NCBI GenBank assembly: GCA_007644065.1
Contig: VJWN01000002.1
Span: 2,505,831-2,569,830, forward strand
Direction of reading: 5' to 3'
Source: Margaritispora aquatica
Lineage: Eukaryota; Ascomycota; Leotiomycetes; Helotiales; Discinellaceae
Length of the DNA stretch: 64,000 bases
Below, piece after piece: positions 1 through 12,185 of the stretch; within the stretch, counting starts at the first letter, position 1, and each line of letters opens with the position of its first letter. Made by a program: the position numbers and the translations under genes. The notes beneath the pieces were generated by a model. It ran no database searches. It was not told the origin of the DNA and worked only from the letters and a program-made list of their open reading frames with translations.

Positions 1-892
1 TAGTCCGCGATGATCAAACTTGAGAGGAGATTGTTAAGCTAGGGAGTAAATATAAGCTAAGTAATTCTAGATTACAATTTATGCTAGGGGGCCTATTCTC
101 TTCATGAATCTCGAACTCTAGAAAGCGACCGCAGAGCTTTCAAGCTTGGCTTGAATTGAGATCCAAAGCAAAGATAATCAAGAAATCTGCTTGTAAGAAT
201 GGAACCTACTGAGCTTACACTCAAGTTAATAAATCTAGATTATTCAAAATTCTTGGCTCGCTCGCTACAAATCAAACATAGACAATGCAAAGCAACAAAA
301 GCGCTGATAACATTTTCATCAGCATATACTTAGGCTGTTTGGCGGTGCGCCGAATAGGAGATGTGAAATCGGTGTTAAAGTGTGGGAAACAAGATCTAAA
401 CGAAAAAGGTAGCTTTAGATGACATGTAGACATCAGTCATACTATATGGGTGTGGGCTTCGCAAAGGAAATGTAGAGTTTCTTAATGACAGTCGTCTGAT
501 TCGGTCAGCTTGGTTATCTAACGTTCTGACAAAGAATGAAACTACTCAGTGACTTGAAGAATATCAACTTCTTGAGTGCACCCAGATATTGTTCGATGAG
601 GAGATCTGATAGAAATTTGTTCAAACATGCCAAGTAACTTTGACGTCAAAGCTTGGCATCAAACAAGTCAACATTACTCAAGATTCTGAATATCCAACAA
701 CCAGTCTTTCTCCTTGTATTGCTCGCAGACTTCCATAAGCTATGAAGTGAGCTATTGTTTTACAAAAACCCGACATTGGACCAATTGGAGGCGATATATC
801 GCCTTGAGGGACTTCCTTGTGCCTCAATCCCATAGACAATGCGATGGCCTACCAAGCAATCCAAAGACAGCTCTTCCACTTCGAAGCTTACC
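1..892. other. Gene-free left edge
   Basis: AT-rich sequence with stops in all frames. The only open frame near 714-911 has no recognisable motif and looks like chance. No RNA gene, transposon end or promoter element was recognised. Confidence 0.6.
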
Positions 893-1259
893 GTTCTGGC
901 ACATACAATGAAGGCTGCGATCGCAGATCGAATTATAAGATGATTACGAGAGGTAATGCACGAAGATGCTCAAGTTAATGGGCGGTCAGATTGGCAAGCT
1001 GTGGCTTACCTGCTTGTGTGTAGCCAAAGCCTCGTGCTTATGAGATGGTAGTACAAGATGACGAAAATATTTGGGCAGTTCTGGCACATGCAATGAAGGC
1101 TGCGATCGCAGATCGAATCATAAGATAATTACGAGAGGTAATGCACGAAGATGCTCAAGTTAATGGCGGTCAGATTGGCAAGCTGTGGCTTACCTGCTTG
1201 TGTGTAGCCAAAGCCTCGTGCTTATGAGATGGTAGTACAAGATGACGAAAATATTTGGG
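893..1259 (+). repeat. Direct tandem duplication, 185-bp unit, two copies
   Basis: Copy 1 is about 893-1077 and copy 2 about 1078-1259. Both begin GTTCTGGCACAT and end near GACGAAAATATTTGGG. They differ by only a few substitutions and one missing G in a GGG run of copy 2, so the duplication is recent. The unit contains the palindromic GCGATCGC. It has no convincing coding frame. It lies about 400 bp upstream of the GH13 gene and so duplicates part of its possible promoter. Confidence 0.9.
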
Positions 1260-1645
1260 AGGGAGAGTTTACCGCTTGTGAATCCAGAAGATGCAGTATC
1301 GTGCCGCTCCACACAGAGCCAGACAGTGACATAGCAATCCGAGGCGGAATAAGAGCCATGATAACCCGGTAATGGCCTTCAGTGTCGCTGGGATTAAGCT
1401 GAGACGGCTGCAGATATACTTTCAGCATCTGCATGATGCTCAGGTGGAGGGCTGAATAGCTGTTAGATCTTGGCAAGGAAGCATGAGATCGAGAATCAGC
1501 TGAGAATCAACATATTCTGCATGTCTTACCCCAGCCTTGGTTATATTTTCCTATAATTGCCAATGGTGCTATGCATGTTCGTTTTCTTCTTTGATGTTTT
1601 CTTAGTACCCTAGCTACATTTTTGATTTCGTTTCAAAGCTCTATC
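1260..1645. promoter_or_regulatory. Proximal upstream region of the GH13 gene
   Basis: This is the 386 nt between the tandem duplication and the first in-frame ATG of the GH13 gene. No clear TATA box was seen. It is pyrimidine-rich at about 1570-1620, as is common just upstream of fungal start codons. The minus-strand open frame here has no motif. Confidence 0.4.
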
Positions 1646-3665
1646 ATGATGAATTTTGATCTCCTTGAATATCGCAGGCGAAAGTTCGTTCTTTGGATAC
1701 CTGAATACACAGCTGGAGCGACCCCTCCTCACTTGGTACTGGGAACTTTGAATCCTAACCCTCCTGCCCAGGTCACTCAAATTTTCAAAGGTCCATTGAT
1801 ACCCGCTAACAGGAAGGATGTGTGGGAGCTCGATCCAAGAACCATACAGCCAGCTCTTGTCGATGGTATCTATCACTACTGGTTCGAGATTACAGATTCA
1901 TCACCTGAAAGCCTTGGCACTATTCAAGTAACAGATCCGATCGCTTATACCATTGATTATCGAGCCACTCAAGGTCAAAAGGACCATGTTCAGCCAGCAT
2001 CTGTCATAAAATTTCGCGACGGAATGTTGTGGGCTTGCGATATTGACGGAAAGGAACCAAGTCCAGTCAAAATCCAAAGCCAAGCTTCGATGCCGAACAA
2101 CAATTTTCTTATAATCTATGGTATGTAACTAGGCTTGAATAATGGGCTATGCTAAATAACCAGAACTGCCTGCATCCTGGGTCAAGTCTAAGAAAGATGG
2201 AGTCGTTGAAGTTGATATTGGCACATTTACCGACGTGCTTGCTCTTTTCGAAGTCGGTGTAGCTGGCAATAGATTCAAGGAGAATCAAGTTGTTAGCTCA
2301 CAAGCAATACTAACAGAATTGGGTATAAATGCTCTTGAGCTTCTCCCAGCTGCCGATGCAAAACCAACGGGCGAATGGGGTTATGCAACAGCCCATTATT
2401 ATGCACCTGACTTTGATCTTGGAACCTCCTCGGAACTCGTGGATTTGGTAGAAAACATACACGCAAAGAATATCCGCTTCTTTACCGATGTTGTGATGGC
2501 ATTTGGTCGTGATTCTTATGCATACGTTGCTTATGACCAATTCCATATCACACCACCAGCTGAACCAAATAATCAAGATAGCTGGCAGTCTCACAGGCAT
2601 CTTGAATTAAGAGATGGATTTGGTGGGAAAAGCTGGCGATATATCAAAGATGCCACTACATATGATCCAAAATCTGGCAATACTCAAGTTGTGCACCCAT
2701 CTTGGGCATTTCATCAAGGACACCTTCATCGTTGGATGTCGGACTTTGGAGTCGATGGTCTTCGACTGGATAGTGTCAATAATGTCGCTAACTACGACTT
2801 CCTCAAAGCATACAAAGAGTATGCATGGTCACTGTATCGATCCCGATATGAAGCTTCCTCTAATTCCAAGTTTCTGGTCATTGGAGAAGAACTGGCTGAT
2901 CCAATTGATATACTCACTACCGGCACACTGAACGCACTGTGGAACGAGTCTTTCCAAGGCCGAATTCGCGCTACAATTCTTGGAAATACCTCAAATGGCG
3001 ATAATTTTGAGTGGACCGTCCGCAAAATGGTCAACTGTACCCTCGACGCAGATCACCCTTTCACAGATGGCTCTCAAGCAATCAACTACATAACGTCCCA
3101 CGATGTCCAAGGCTACAGAAAAGAACGCCTCTACAACTTCTTCCTCTATAGTGGCATCACGGACATGGAACGACGAGCCAAATTCGCGAATGCCCTCCTC
3201 CTTACCTCCGTTGGCATCCCCATGATCTTCGCAGGTGAGGAGTTCCTCGACGAAATGGACCGTCCGATCACGGAAAAGCAAAAAGACCCCGTGAACTACG
3301 AGCGCAAAGCCCAGGAATGGCGCACCCACATCTTTAACTACGTTGCTACGCTTGTGCATTTCCGCAAGAGCTGTCCCGCGCTTGGGTACAATGATACGGA
3401 GTTTATTCATCAGGACTTTAGTCATGGGAGGAAGATCATGGCGTGGACGAGGGGCGCTGAGGGCCAGGATAAAGTGGTGGTGGTGGCTAATTTCTCGGAT
3501 GTTGGTACGGGTGCTCAGGGTGAGGAGTATGTCGTTCATGGATGGCCACGAGGAAGTGGGAGCTGGAGGGAGATCACCCAGAACAGAGAGGTGCCAGATG
3601 CATGGGTGGGAAGAGAGCCGTTGATGGATTGGGAGGTTAAGGTTTATACTTGTTGGAGAGGATGA
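1646..3665 (+). CDS. GH13 family alpha-glucan-active enzyme (branching-enzyme or amylase-like), intracellular
   Basis: Two exons, 1646-2120 and 2164-3665, join across a 43-nt GT-AG intron to give 658 aa. The splice restores the conserved stretch IIYELPASW. The N-terminal ~150 residues resemble a CBM48-type beta-sandwich (FVLWIP, VDGIYHYWFE). A (beta/alpha)8 GH13 barrel follows. The catalytic triad is legible: nucleophile D361 in GVDGLRLDS, acid/base E400 in VIGEEL, and D472 in TSHD. A beta-rich C-domain ends the protein. Region I reads DVVMAFGRD instead of the usual DxxxNH. No signal peptide is present, so cytosolic glycogen or alpha-glucan turnover is likely. ATG 1649 is an equally possible start. 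Branching versus hydrolysis cannot be settled from sequence alone. Confidence 0.85.
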
Positions 3666-4104
3666 GTATATCACGGTTCGGAAAATGGGGATTTTGGGTG
3701 GAGACTTTGGTAATCAAGATATGGGTTTGTACTATACTTCCACCATTCTTTTGTCTGCTCGGGTGGTGACTCGTTGGTTTCAACTTCTCTGTTTCCAGCC
3801 AGTATGCTCCCTAGGATTTAAGTCGAAATTTCCACACACATGTGTAGTTAGAGCAGGAGGGTTACTTGATGAAAGACAACTTGATTACCGACTTAACATC
3901 AAGGGGCGACTTCGTCGTTCCTGCCTTCCATGCTTCATTGCTTGACCATTTCTTTCCACCTCCAGTAAACCTCCTGGTCTATCACCCATCTTCGGACTCA
4001 TTCATTTAAAATATCATCCATCAATTCACAACATCGTCCAGTGATTTATAATATCATCGAATACCACCGAAGCTATCATAATAAACTCCAGATACGACAA
4101 CGCC
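3666..4104. other. Intergenic spacer
   Basis: This holds the 3' flank of the GH13 gene and the 5' flank of the first RBR relic. An open frame at 3685-3945 has no motif. Nothing else was recognised. Confidence 0.5.
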
Positions 4105-5040
4105 ATGGCCTTCATAGATTGCTTTCAGTGTCGTATAGCTCCTCTGCCACGCGATATTGCTGTCCTCACTTGCAAGCACATGTATTGCCGGTCCTGCTTG
4201 CTAAACACTTTCAACAATGCCATTGATAACCAACCCCCCCCCCTTAAAAGCATGTCGCTGTAGTCAGCGAATACAATTTGATGATGTTAAAAAAATGCTT
4301 GATTCAAACGTTGTTCGAGACTTCTGGAGAGACATACACAAGCGAATGAGGGCGAATAAATGTTCTAACTGTGGAGTGAACAAGAACTTTAGCTTGTTTA
4401 ATAGTCATATCATGTAAGTTACCCTCCCAGAGCCCTGTCTTGATGTTTTCAAATGAGCGAACTTTTGCTCATGTACCTCCATGCCCTACTGATTCGATAT
4501 AGATTGCGCTGCCCATGTGTTTTCTGTTCTGCTTGCAAAAGATATCTGGGTACCCCAACCGATCAGCAAGAGTGTAGGTGCAAGCAGCTAAATCATTCGG
4601 ACACGGATGGTTCATCTCGACCTGTGACTAGAACATCTACGGAGACATCTGCTTCCATCTCCATAACCGACAACTGGATCTCTCCCAAATCTCCTCCCAA
4701 ACGAAAAGCCAAAACCCTCTATTCGAACCCCTTGCGGACGAGAACAGCATATCAAGGCTCGGAGGCAGAAGTCAATTAATTAGAAGAACAGGCACTTGTG
4801 CAAAAGCCGGAAATTATGCTACTGGAATAGGAAATGGATCGATTAAAGGAGCAATGTGCTCGATTGAAGGAGGAGCACGAAAGCTGCCACAGATTTAGAG
4901 GTTGTGATGAAGAAAGTCAAGGAATTTAACATATCAGAGGGAGCTGCCGAGACTTCTACGGACGCAGATTTAGAAGTAATGACGAAGAAAATTGAGAAAT
5001 CCAGCATACCCAAGAATGCCCCCGAAGGTTCCACACATTG
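4105..5040 (+). pseudogene. Broken RING/IBR-type E3 ubiquitin ligase relic 1
   Basis: The frame from ATG 4105 starts a RING-like cysteine cluster (DCFQCR, then TCKHMYCRSC) and stops at 4261. The family-like continuation (CRCSQRIQFDDVKKML, KCSNCG) lies one frame over, and the switch falls in a run of ten C at 4234-4243. A plausible intron at 4414-4502 joins in phase to a further Cys cluster (CPCVFCSACKR). That frame is then cut by TAA at 4777 and TAG about 50 nt later, although coiled-coil-like coding continues past both. A second frame at about 4880-5038 holds two imperfect repeats around DLEVVMKK and DLEVMTKK. Several independent lesions indicate a decayed gene. A single C-run length error could explain the first shift but not the later stops. 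Confidence 0.65.
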
Positions 5041-5563
5041 AAAAATTATGGAAAGATAACATTTGCACGCTTGCGAGACATTGGAAGGACTTTGGTGATC
5101 ATATATTTCTAGGGTTGGATGCAGCAAAAGTCATCAGCGTGGTGAGGCAAGGGAGGTATCGTGGATAGGTTTGGGTTTTTAACCACAGTGGTCGGAAAGA
5201 CAAACATCAATAATCAGTTTACCATAATGGTACATTGACGCAAATAAATTAAACCGCCCTTTAAACGCTAAAAGGGCCAGTGCTCCAGAAGAGGAAATGT
5301 GAGTGTCCTTGACAACTCTCATCTGCTGAACCTGAGCTCCTCCCCGAGCGAGCTCTCGCTTGATTCTGAATTTAAATTTCGACGTGCCGGCTTTACCTCT
5401 CCAACTATTTCCTCTCTCCTCCATACCAACAACCAGCTATTTTACCCTGCCTACCCACGACCTGGATTTTTTTTTAATTTTGTTGTTGAGTTAACGATTT
5501 GATGAACTCTACGTACCTACTCCATCAGATTAAACGCTATCGTAGAGACGGAAGCACGTCAAC
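5041..5563. other. Spacer between the two RBR relics
   Basis: AT-rich and T-rich sequence including a poly-T run near 5467-5480. It is probably the old promoter and 5' UTR of relic 2. No motif was recognised in the small open frames. Confidence 0.4.
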
Positions 5564-7483
5564 ATGTCACGACACGTGGGAGGCATGTTCGAAGGTATCG
5601 ACGACGCAACTTCAGCTCTCGTATTTGAACTTCAGCTAGAAGATATCAAGCAGCTTGTAGCTAATGCTCGGAGTGGACATTCAGAAGATGGCAAACATGT
5701 TGACGTGTCCGACTGGGTCGCGACCTTACTGCTCCATCAAACTGAACTCGACCGTGAGCTGGTCGTTCTCAATGATAGAAGAAATGCCATGCCATTAGCT
5801 ATGACGGTACAGCAGGATTTTCGCGCTGTCGCTGCAGCTGTAGCTCAGGAACGCCAAGCGGAAACTGATCATGCGATAGCCTGTCGACTTGCTGGTCTTC
5901 CTGTTCCGCCTCCTCGCCCTGAGTTTGCAACGCGTCTACCAGTACCGGTGCCAGTGTTTCGTGCTGAGTTTGTGCCAACGCTTCCTGCTATGCCACGAAG
6001 TGCTACGCCAAATATGCAGATTCATCCGACATCTTCCACTAATGATACATCGGCAGCAGATCAAAGTGTCATGCCTGCATCTGGACTTCAGAACGAGTTG
6101 AGTCCAGAACTTTCAAGCGAGCCACACTCAACCCTCACATTTCCTGGTTTTGGACTGCCAGTTCTCCCTACTGTTGATGCTGGTGCATCCCTCACAGAGC
6201 TATCTACTGTTCCCTCGCCAACACCTCGAAGTCAATTAAATCTGAGCGTGTCAAACAATCCTCGATCTATATTTATACCTCCCGGTTCTCGCTTGCCTGA
6301 ACTCCATTCTGGAGGGAAAGCAAAAACTACTAGCAAGCCAGCAGCTTTCAACCCCAGGGCTCTGAAATCTGCAAAGCGGGTCAGGACTTCTAGTCCGAAG
6401 GAGCCCGTCGCAGAGAAGTCTGATGAGATAGAAAGTACACTCAAGATAACGTCAATACTCTCGAACGAGAGTCTTACTACATCGGCTGCTACTCCAACAA
6501 ATGATACTCAGTCCTGGATGAGAAAAATTATACAACCCAATACTCCCGAATCACTGAGATTCTCTCAAAATTCGTCGTCTGCTGGTGTTCATCTGCAGTC
6601 TCATCTCGACAGATCTCAATGCTTTAACAAGCACTGGTCATGTCATGATTGATGGAAAAAAGCGGAAGTTGTATCATACCGAGCCTGAGGAGGAACGGAA
6701 TGCTAAGCAGACTAATAAAAATAAGCAGGTAAGCGGAGCTGTCAAAGCAGCTAGTCAACCTGACAACCTGGTGGGGCCAAATCAAGACAAAGTCGTACAA
6801 GATCTTCCTCGGAAGCGAGCTCGAGAAGAGGAGGAGACTATCGGTAAACCTCAAGCAAAGAGAGAGATGACCGAAATCAAAAACAACACAGCCAGTATTG
6901 AAAATATCTCTGGCGCTATGCCTCAGAACCAAAAGCACTTTCGAGAAGAGAAGGAGACAGTTGGCCAACCCGGAGCTAAGCGACAATCGGTCGAAGCTAT
7001 CAATGTCACACCGCAAAGTAAAGATCCAGGGACCTCCCTACCCGAGTCTCCAGCTCAGAATTTTGCACCAGACTTCCCAACAGGAATAAATTTGTGTGTT
7101 TCTTACGGCGAGCGAGGAGTTCTGCTACGTGTGTGGCGTTAAGGTTTGAACACTTCTCTTTGTAATAGATCTTTCTAATCATACATCTTAAGTGGAAAAA
7201 TTGTGCATGCCCATCGTGGGACGAAGCGCGAGTCTTGGATCACGCGAATATCATGGTTGATCGTGGATCGAACCCTGAGCTGGCAGGACCTGCTCGGCAG
7301 GCACAAGTAGCGGCTGCAATGCAACATGTCGAGGACGATCATGACTGTTATTATCACGGTTGAGAGAGAGTCGATGGTCGTTGTATATGTGATGAGTGTT
7401 ACGAGAGGCTGCCATATTCCATTTAGAGATGTACCAATTGTGACAAGGATGCTTGCACTCGGTGCAGATACAATAGGTTGTAA
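5564..7483 (+). pseudogene. Broken RBR-type E3 ubiquitin ligase relic 2, RING deleted
   Basis: ATG 5564 opens 362 codons with the N-terminal region typical of fungal RBR/IBR proteins (LVFELQLEDIKQL and the acidic, Ala/Glu-rich helices after it), then a Ser/Pro/Thr linker. The frame shifts near 6585-6650 into a Lys/Glu-rich segment holding two copies of an REExETxGxPxAKR-like unit. Another shift near 7085-7115 leads to the C-terminal IBR motif (EEFCYVCGVK), a 49-nt intron at 7144-7192, then WKNCACPSWDEARVLDHA. After that come TGA at 7361, CDECYERLPY, a TAG, and CTNCDKDACTRC to TAA at 7481. RING1 and most of the IBR are absent. Two frame shifts, two in-frame stops and a domain deletion mark a pseudogene. 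Part of the first ORF could still be expressed. Confidence 0.6.
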
Positions 7484-8698
7484 GGATATGGTTCGTGAGT
7501 ATTTGATAATGTCAATATAAGGTAAGTGGTGTTTCTCCTTGCAGAGTTATCTGACACTCTGCGCAGAAGGGCGGAATACTGAACAGTCGCATCGTTGCAT
7601 CGACTTGGTCGGATCGTGACATGTCTAGGTATCATGAGTCTCTGTCTCGCAGTAGCTGTGTTCGCAATTTACAAGTCTTTGTGGGTAGAATTCTCCCCCT
7701 TGATGCGTTCAGTTGGCTAATGCATTCTTAGGTCTGTATTTCCTGAGCGAGAAGGTATGTTGCATGCAGAATGTGGGAAAGCGATCTGGCGCTCTAATGA
7801 AGTTGAAGTCGACATCTTTTGATAGGGGCATTTTGGTTGCTGACATTTTAATCTGTTTTTGCGATTTCGCTTTGCTATTTGCTCTTGCAGTGGGGATGAT
7901 ATAATGGATACAAGCTGAGAGGTTCTTATATCAGCAAGATCATCCTCTTGATAGAAAAATTAAATACACATTTGCTTCAAAGACATATAATTATACAATT
8001 GCTCCCCTTTCGAAGTTAGTCGCCACTCGGTTGCGTGCCGAACCGACGCTACTGCAGGGCATTTCGGACGACAAGCTCAAATAAGACCAACCTAATCGCA
8101 TCCCACTTCTCATCCCCGCTCATTCCCTCGACTCTGCGATCTCTCTTTCAACCTGCTTCCTCTGTTCTAGCTCGCCAAGCCACACAATGGAGGGGTATGT
8201 TGATAACCTTCTTTCTTTGGCGTAGATTGCCAAGAGCGATCGATAAGCTTCTCGTTCAATTCAAGGTACACTTCTGTATATTTTATGTGCGACCTTCTTC
8301 ATTGGGGCATTGTTGACTATATGAACTGGGATATGTGTGCGATGATTGGGTTAAAGACAATGGTGCGTATTACTGGCCTTCTTCAAAAGGTCTGAGTGCA
8401 CAGAAACAACCTTGGCAAATGGCGATAGAAATGTTATTTCAGGGAAAGACTCCATTATTGCGCCTGGTAGATTTCCCAACTTTAGATGAACTCGATGCGA
8501 GAGACCAATCCAGATGTTGACTTTGGGAAGCACATGATAACATATGCGGACATCCATGGTCATTCGTTCTAGAAGAGGATTTTCCAGCGAGACGAGATAC
8601 GAAGGCGCAAACATAAGAAAAATGGGAAAATACTATAGATATACCTAAGACCTGCTGGAGTTGGATCGGCAACCGGTCTTCCACGCACTCCAGACAAT
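7484..8698. other. Spacer with unidentified coding-like remnants
   Basis: No intact gene. An open frame at 8335-8520 (LLRLVDFPTLDELDARDQ) and a short frame at 8516-8570 (DFGKHMITYADIHGHSF) look protein-like but match no family I recognise and are interrupted by stops. They may be relics of one gene. The last ~100 nt should include the subtilase promoter and leader. Confidence 0.35.
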
Positions 8699-11600
8699 AT
8701 GAGGTTCTCAAACTCAGGGTTAGTGGTTGCTGCTGCTGGTGTTGCGAATGTGGTGTCAAGTGTCTCGGCTGCTGTTGCGTTCCCACCTGGTTTCCAGGCG
8801 AATGCGCAGAATATCGTTCCTGGCGCTTATATTGTCACGTTTGAGGAATCACTCGTATGTCCTCTTCGTCTCACTTCCTGTTTCTCGGAAACTAAATCCA
8901 AGACTCATCCCCGAAGCCTAAACTAACATCCTCTAAGCCCTCATCTAAGACTTTCTACCAAAATCTCACTGCAAATGGTATCGCCGTCTCTACTCGTCAG
9001 ACATTCGACCCAGCTGTATTTGCAGGTGCATCGTTCAGGCTGAACAACATCAATGATACCCACCTCGACACCATTGGGAATTTCACCCAGGTGAAGAGTA
9101 TTTCGCCTGTGAGACTGCATAAGCGAGCTGCTCCTGTTGGGGAAAAGGAGTTCAGTGCTGCGGCGAAGAGGGCTGCGCTTGCTAGGCGGGTTATCAAGGA
9201 GAAGAAGGTTGTTAGTCGGGCGGCTGGGAGCAATGTTACCATGACTACGCACCGGATGACGTGAGTTGTTCAATTTGCGGTTTGAGAAAACATTAGGGAA
9301 GACTGACACCAATAGTGGTGTTGATAAGCTTCATAAGGAGGGTCTGGACGGCGCTGGCATCAAAATTGGGATCATCGACACTGGGTTAGTATAAGTGTGA
9401 GATTGGTTTTGATTTTTGCTGACGAATGGCAGAGTTGATTATACGCTTGCTGCGCTCGGTGGTGGCTATGGACCTGGGTTCAAGATTGCCCATGGTTACG
9501 ATCTCGTTGGCGACTACGATTCGGCAGGAAACCCAGCTCCGGATACTGATCCAATGGATGTAAGTCACAATGATCCTATTCATTTATCTCATAAAATCGG
9601 TTTCTCATGTGAGTAGAAAAGGCTAACATCATCACCCGCAGTGTCTAGGCCATGGCACGCATGTCGCAGGCATCATTGGTGCCTCCAACGATCCGTACAT
9701 CCTAGGTGTAGCACCAAACGCTTCTCTTTACGTGTACAAAGTGTTTGCATGTGAAGACAATGCGCCGACTGATGTCTTGATTGCTGCATTTATTATGGCG
9801 CATAATGATGGTGTTGATTTGATTACGTCTAGTATTGGAAGTAACAATGGTTGGCCCGAGGAGTGAGCTTTTCGAATATTTCGATAATTTGAGCTAATGC
9901 TATGTAGTCCTTGGTCTGCTGCTACGGCTGCGATTGTTAAGCTGGGTGAGTGATGTTTGATTACATATTCTGGGCTATTGCATCTGAAAAGGAACAATGA
10001 TGAAAGTGAAATTTCAAAGTATCACTTTCGAGATTTTGAAATTGCCGTTGGTCCACACACTTTCAACACAACTGCTCCCACTTGCTCCAAGAACTAGCAT
10101 TCTTTTATCAAAATCATTACTAACTTCGCTCCAGGAACACCCTGCATGCTCGCAGCCGGCAATGCAGGCGAAGATGGCCTCTTCTACGCCTCCTCCGCCG
10201 CCTCTGGCACAGACGTGACCGCCATCGGGTCCGTCGACAATGTCAACACACCCTCGGTCGCCTCACCTGCCACCTACAGCATCGCTGGCGCCGCACCGGT
10301 CGAGTTCGGCTATGTACCTGGCATTGGCGATTTCTCAGGCGTCAGCTTGCCACTTGCTGCGACGACGCTGAGTATCACTTTTGCGTCAGATGCGTGTACG
10401 GCGATTAGTCAGAGTCTGATTGGCAAGATTGCGTTGATCAGACGGGGGACATGTACGTTTGACACGAAGGTTGCGAATGCGGTTGCTGCTGGTGCTGAGG
10501 TGAGTTTTCGGTTTCTTTTTTGTGCGGTTTTTGCATTCGCCCAGATGTTGAACAGTTGTACTGCCATCATCAGCGAATCCCAGAAAGAACACCACTAACT
10601 TTCCTAGTACGTGATCCTCTACAACAACGTAGCCGGCACACTCACCCCATCTATAAGTAACACAGACATAAAAGCCGTGGCAATGGTAACGGCTGCCATC
10701 GGCGAGTCTTGGGTTACCTCGCTCATTGCCCGCTCCACCATCCAAGTGACCTTCCAAAAGACCACCGTCTTCACGCCTGGTCCGCTCAACAACCTCACCG
10801 GCGGCAGCATGTCGTACTATTCCACCTACGGGCTCGACGCAGAGAATAACATCAAGCCGCTTGTTTCCGCACCAGGTGGAAATATCTTGTCCACGTACCT
10901 CTCGTCTGAGGATAGCTATGCAGTTCTCAGTGGCACGTCAATGGCGACGCCGTTTATTGCGGGTGTGGTGGCACTGTATATGCAAGCTAAGGGAAAGGCG
11001 ACACTGAATCCGAAAAAAATTAATAATGCTTTGAGCGCGGCTGCTACGCCGTTGAAGTATAACGATCGTGCGAAGACGTATACGTATCTTAGTTCAGTAG
11101 CTCAGCAGGGAGGTGAGTTCGCTTGACCCCCTTTCCTCCTTTCCCCACCATCTCTCCGTTCCCTCCCTCGTCCACAAAACCACATATTACCAGTTCCCAA
11201 AATGTAATTGCGTCGGCTGACCCCTCTCAAAATAGGCGGCCTCATCGATGCCTACAAAATGGTACACACTCATATTCTCCTAACCGAATCCTCCATTCCC
11301 CTCAACGACACCGGCCATTTCAACGACAAGCCCGATTTCTACGTCCAAAACACCGGCTCGACCACCGTAACCTACACGTTCACACATCTGCCTGCCACAA
11401 ACGCATACACCTTCGACCCCGCCACCTACGGCATCAACGAGGTGTTCACGCCCGCAACCATTCCGACGGTCGACCAGCTGTATGCAAGCGTGTCGTTTAA
11501 TCCCGCAAGTATCTCGATCGATCCTGGCCAGCAGAAGCATATCCGCTTCACGGTCACGCCGAATGTGGGTTTGAATAAGACGCTGGTGCCGGTATATAGT

Positions 11601-12185
11601 GGCTTTATTGAGATTAAGAGTCAAAAGGGCGATGATGTCGTGCATTTGCCTTATGCGGGCGTGGCTGCTAGGATGAACGATAGTATGTAGCCCACCAATC
11701 AGCTCCCCTTCTAAAGACATTTGCTCCTCAGAACACGAACTAACAACCTCACAGTCCCCATAATCGACTCCTCCCTCGGCCTCTACTCTGTTGGCTCACC
11801 ACTCTCCACAACAACCTTCAAAGGCGCCAGCATATCCGTGTACCAACCCTCATCATTCTCCCTCCCATCTTACTACTACAGCAACACCTGGGCGGCGAAG
11901 TCCATCCGTCTCGACATCGTCTCCATGAACAGCACCAACAAGGTGTATGCATTAGACCTGAAGACCGTGGGTTCCGTGCCTGGATATCCGCAGGTATACT
12001 TGCCTAGGACATTGGCAGGCTTTGCGACGCTGGCGCAATGGGATGGCGGACTAGCGGATGGTGGGTTCGTTGGGACGGGCGTGTATAAGCTTGTGTTGAG
12101 GGCGGCGAAGGCGTTTGGTGGTTTGGAGAGGGGGAAGGATTATGAGAAGTGGGAGAGTGAGGTGTTTTTCATGGATATGAGCTAG
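8699..12185 (+). CDS. Secreted subtilisin-like serine protease (S8A, Vpr type, with PA insert)
   Basis: Ten exons restore one 893-aa frame: 8699-8854, 8938-9260, 9316-9384, 9433-9559, 9642-9862, 9908-9945, 10135-10499, 10608-11112, 11236-11682 and 11755-12185. All nine introns are GT-AG, and the fragments of conserved motifs fit across each junction. A signal peptide (VVAAAGVANVVSSVSA) precedes an inhibitor-like propeptide. The catalytic triad is D181 (GIIDTG), H229 (GHGTHVAG) and S544 (SGTSMATP). The region between H and S carries a protease-associated (PA) domain (IGKIALIRRGTCTFDTKV). After the catalytic domain comes an Fn3-like beta-rich region of about 300 residues. The protein should be exported and degrade external protein. 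The 189-nt sixth intron is the least certain. Confidence 0.9.

Noticed and set aside
8335..8520. 61-codon frame with LLRLVDFPTLDELDARDQ
   Set aside because: It looks protein-like but has no recognised family, no start in context and stops on both sides. It is kept only as an unidentified remnant.
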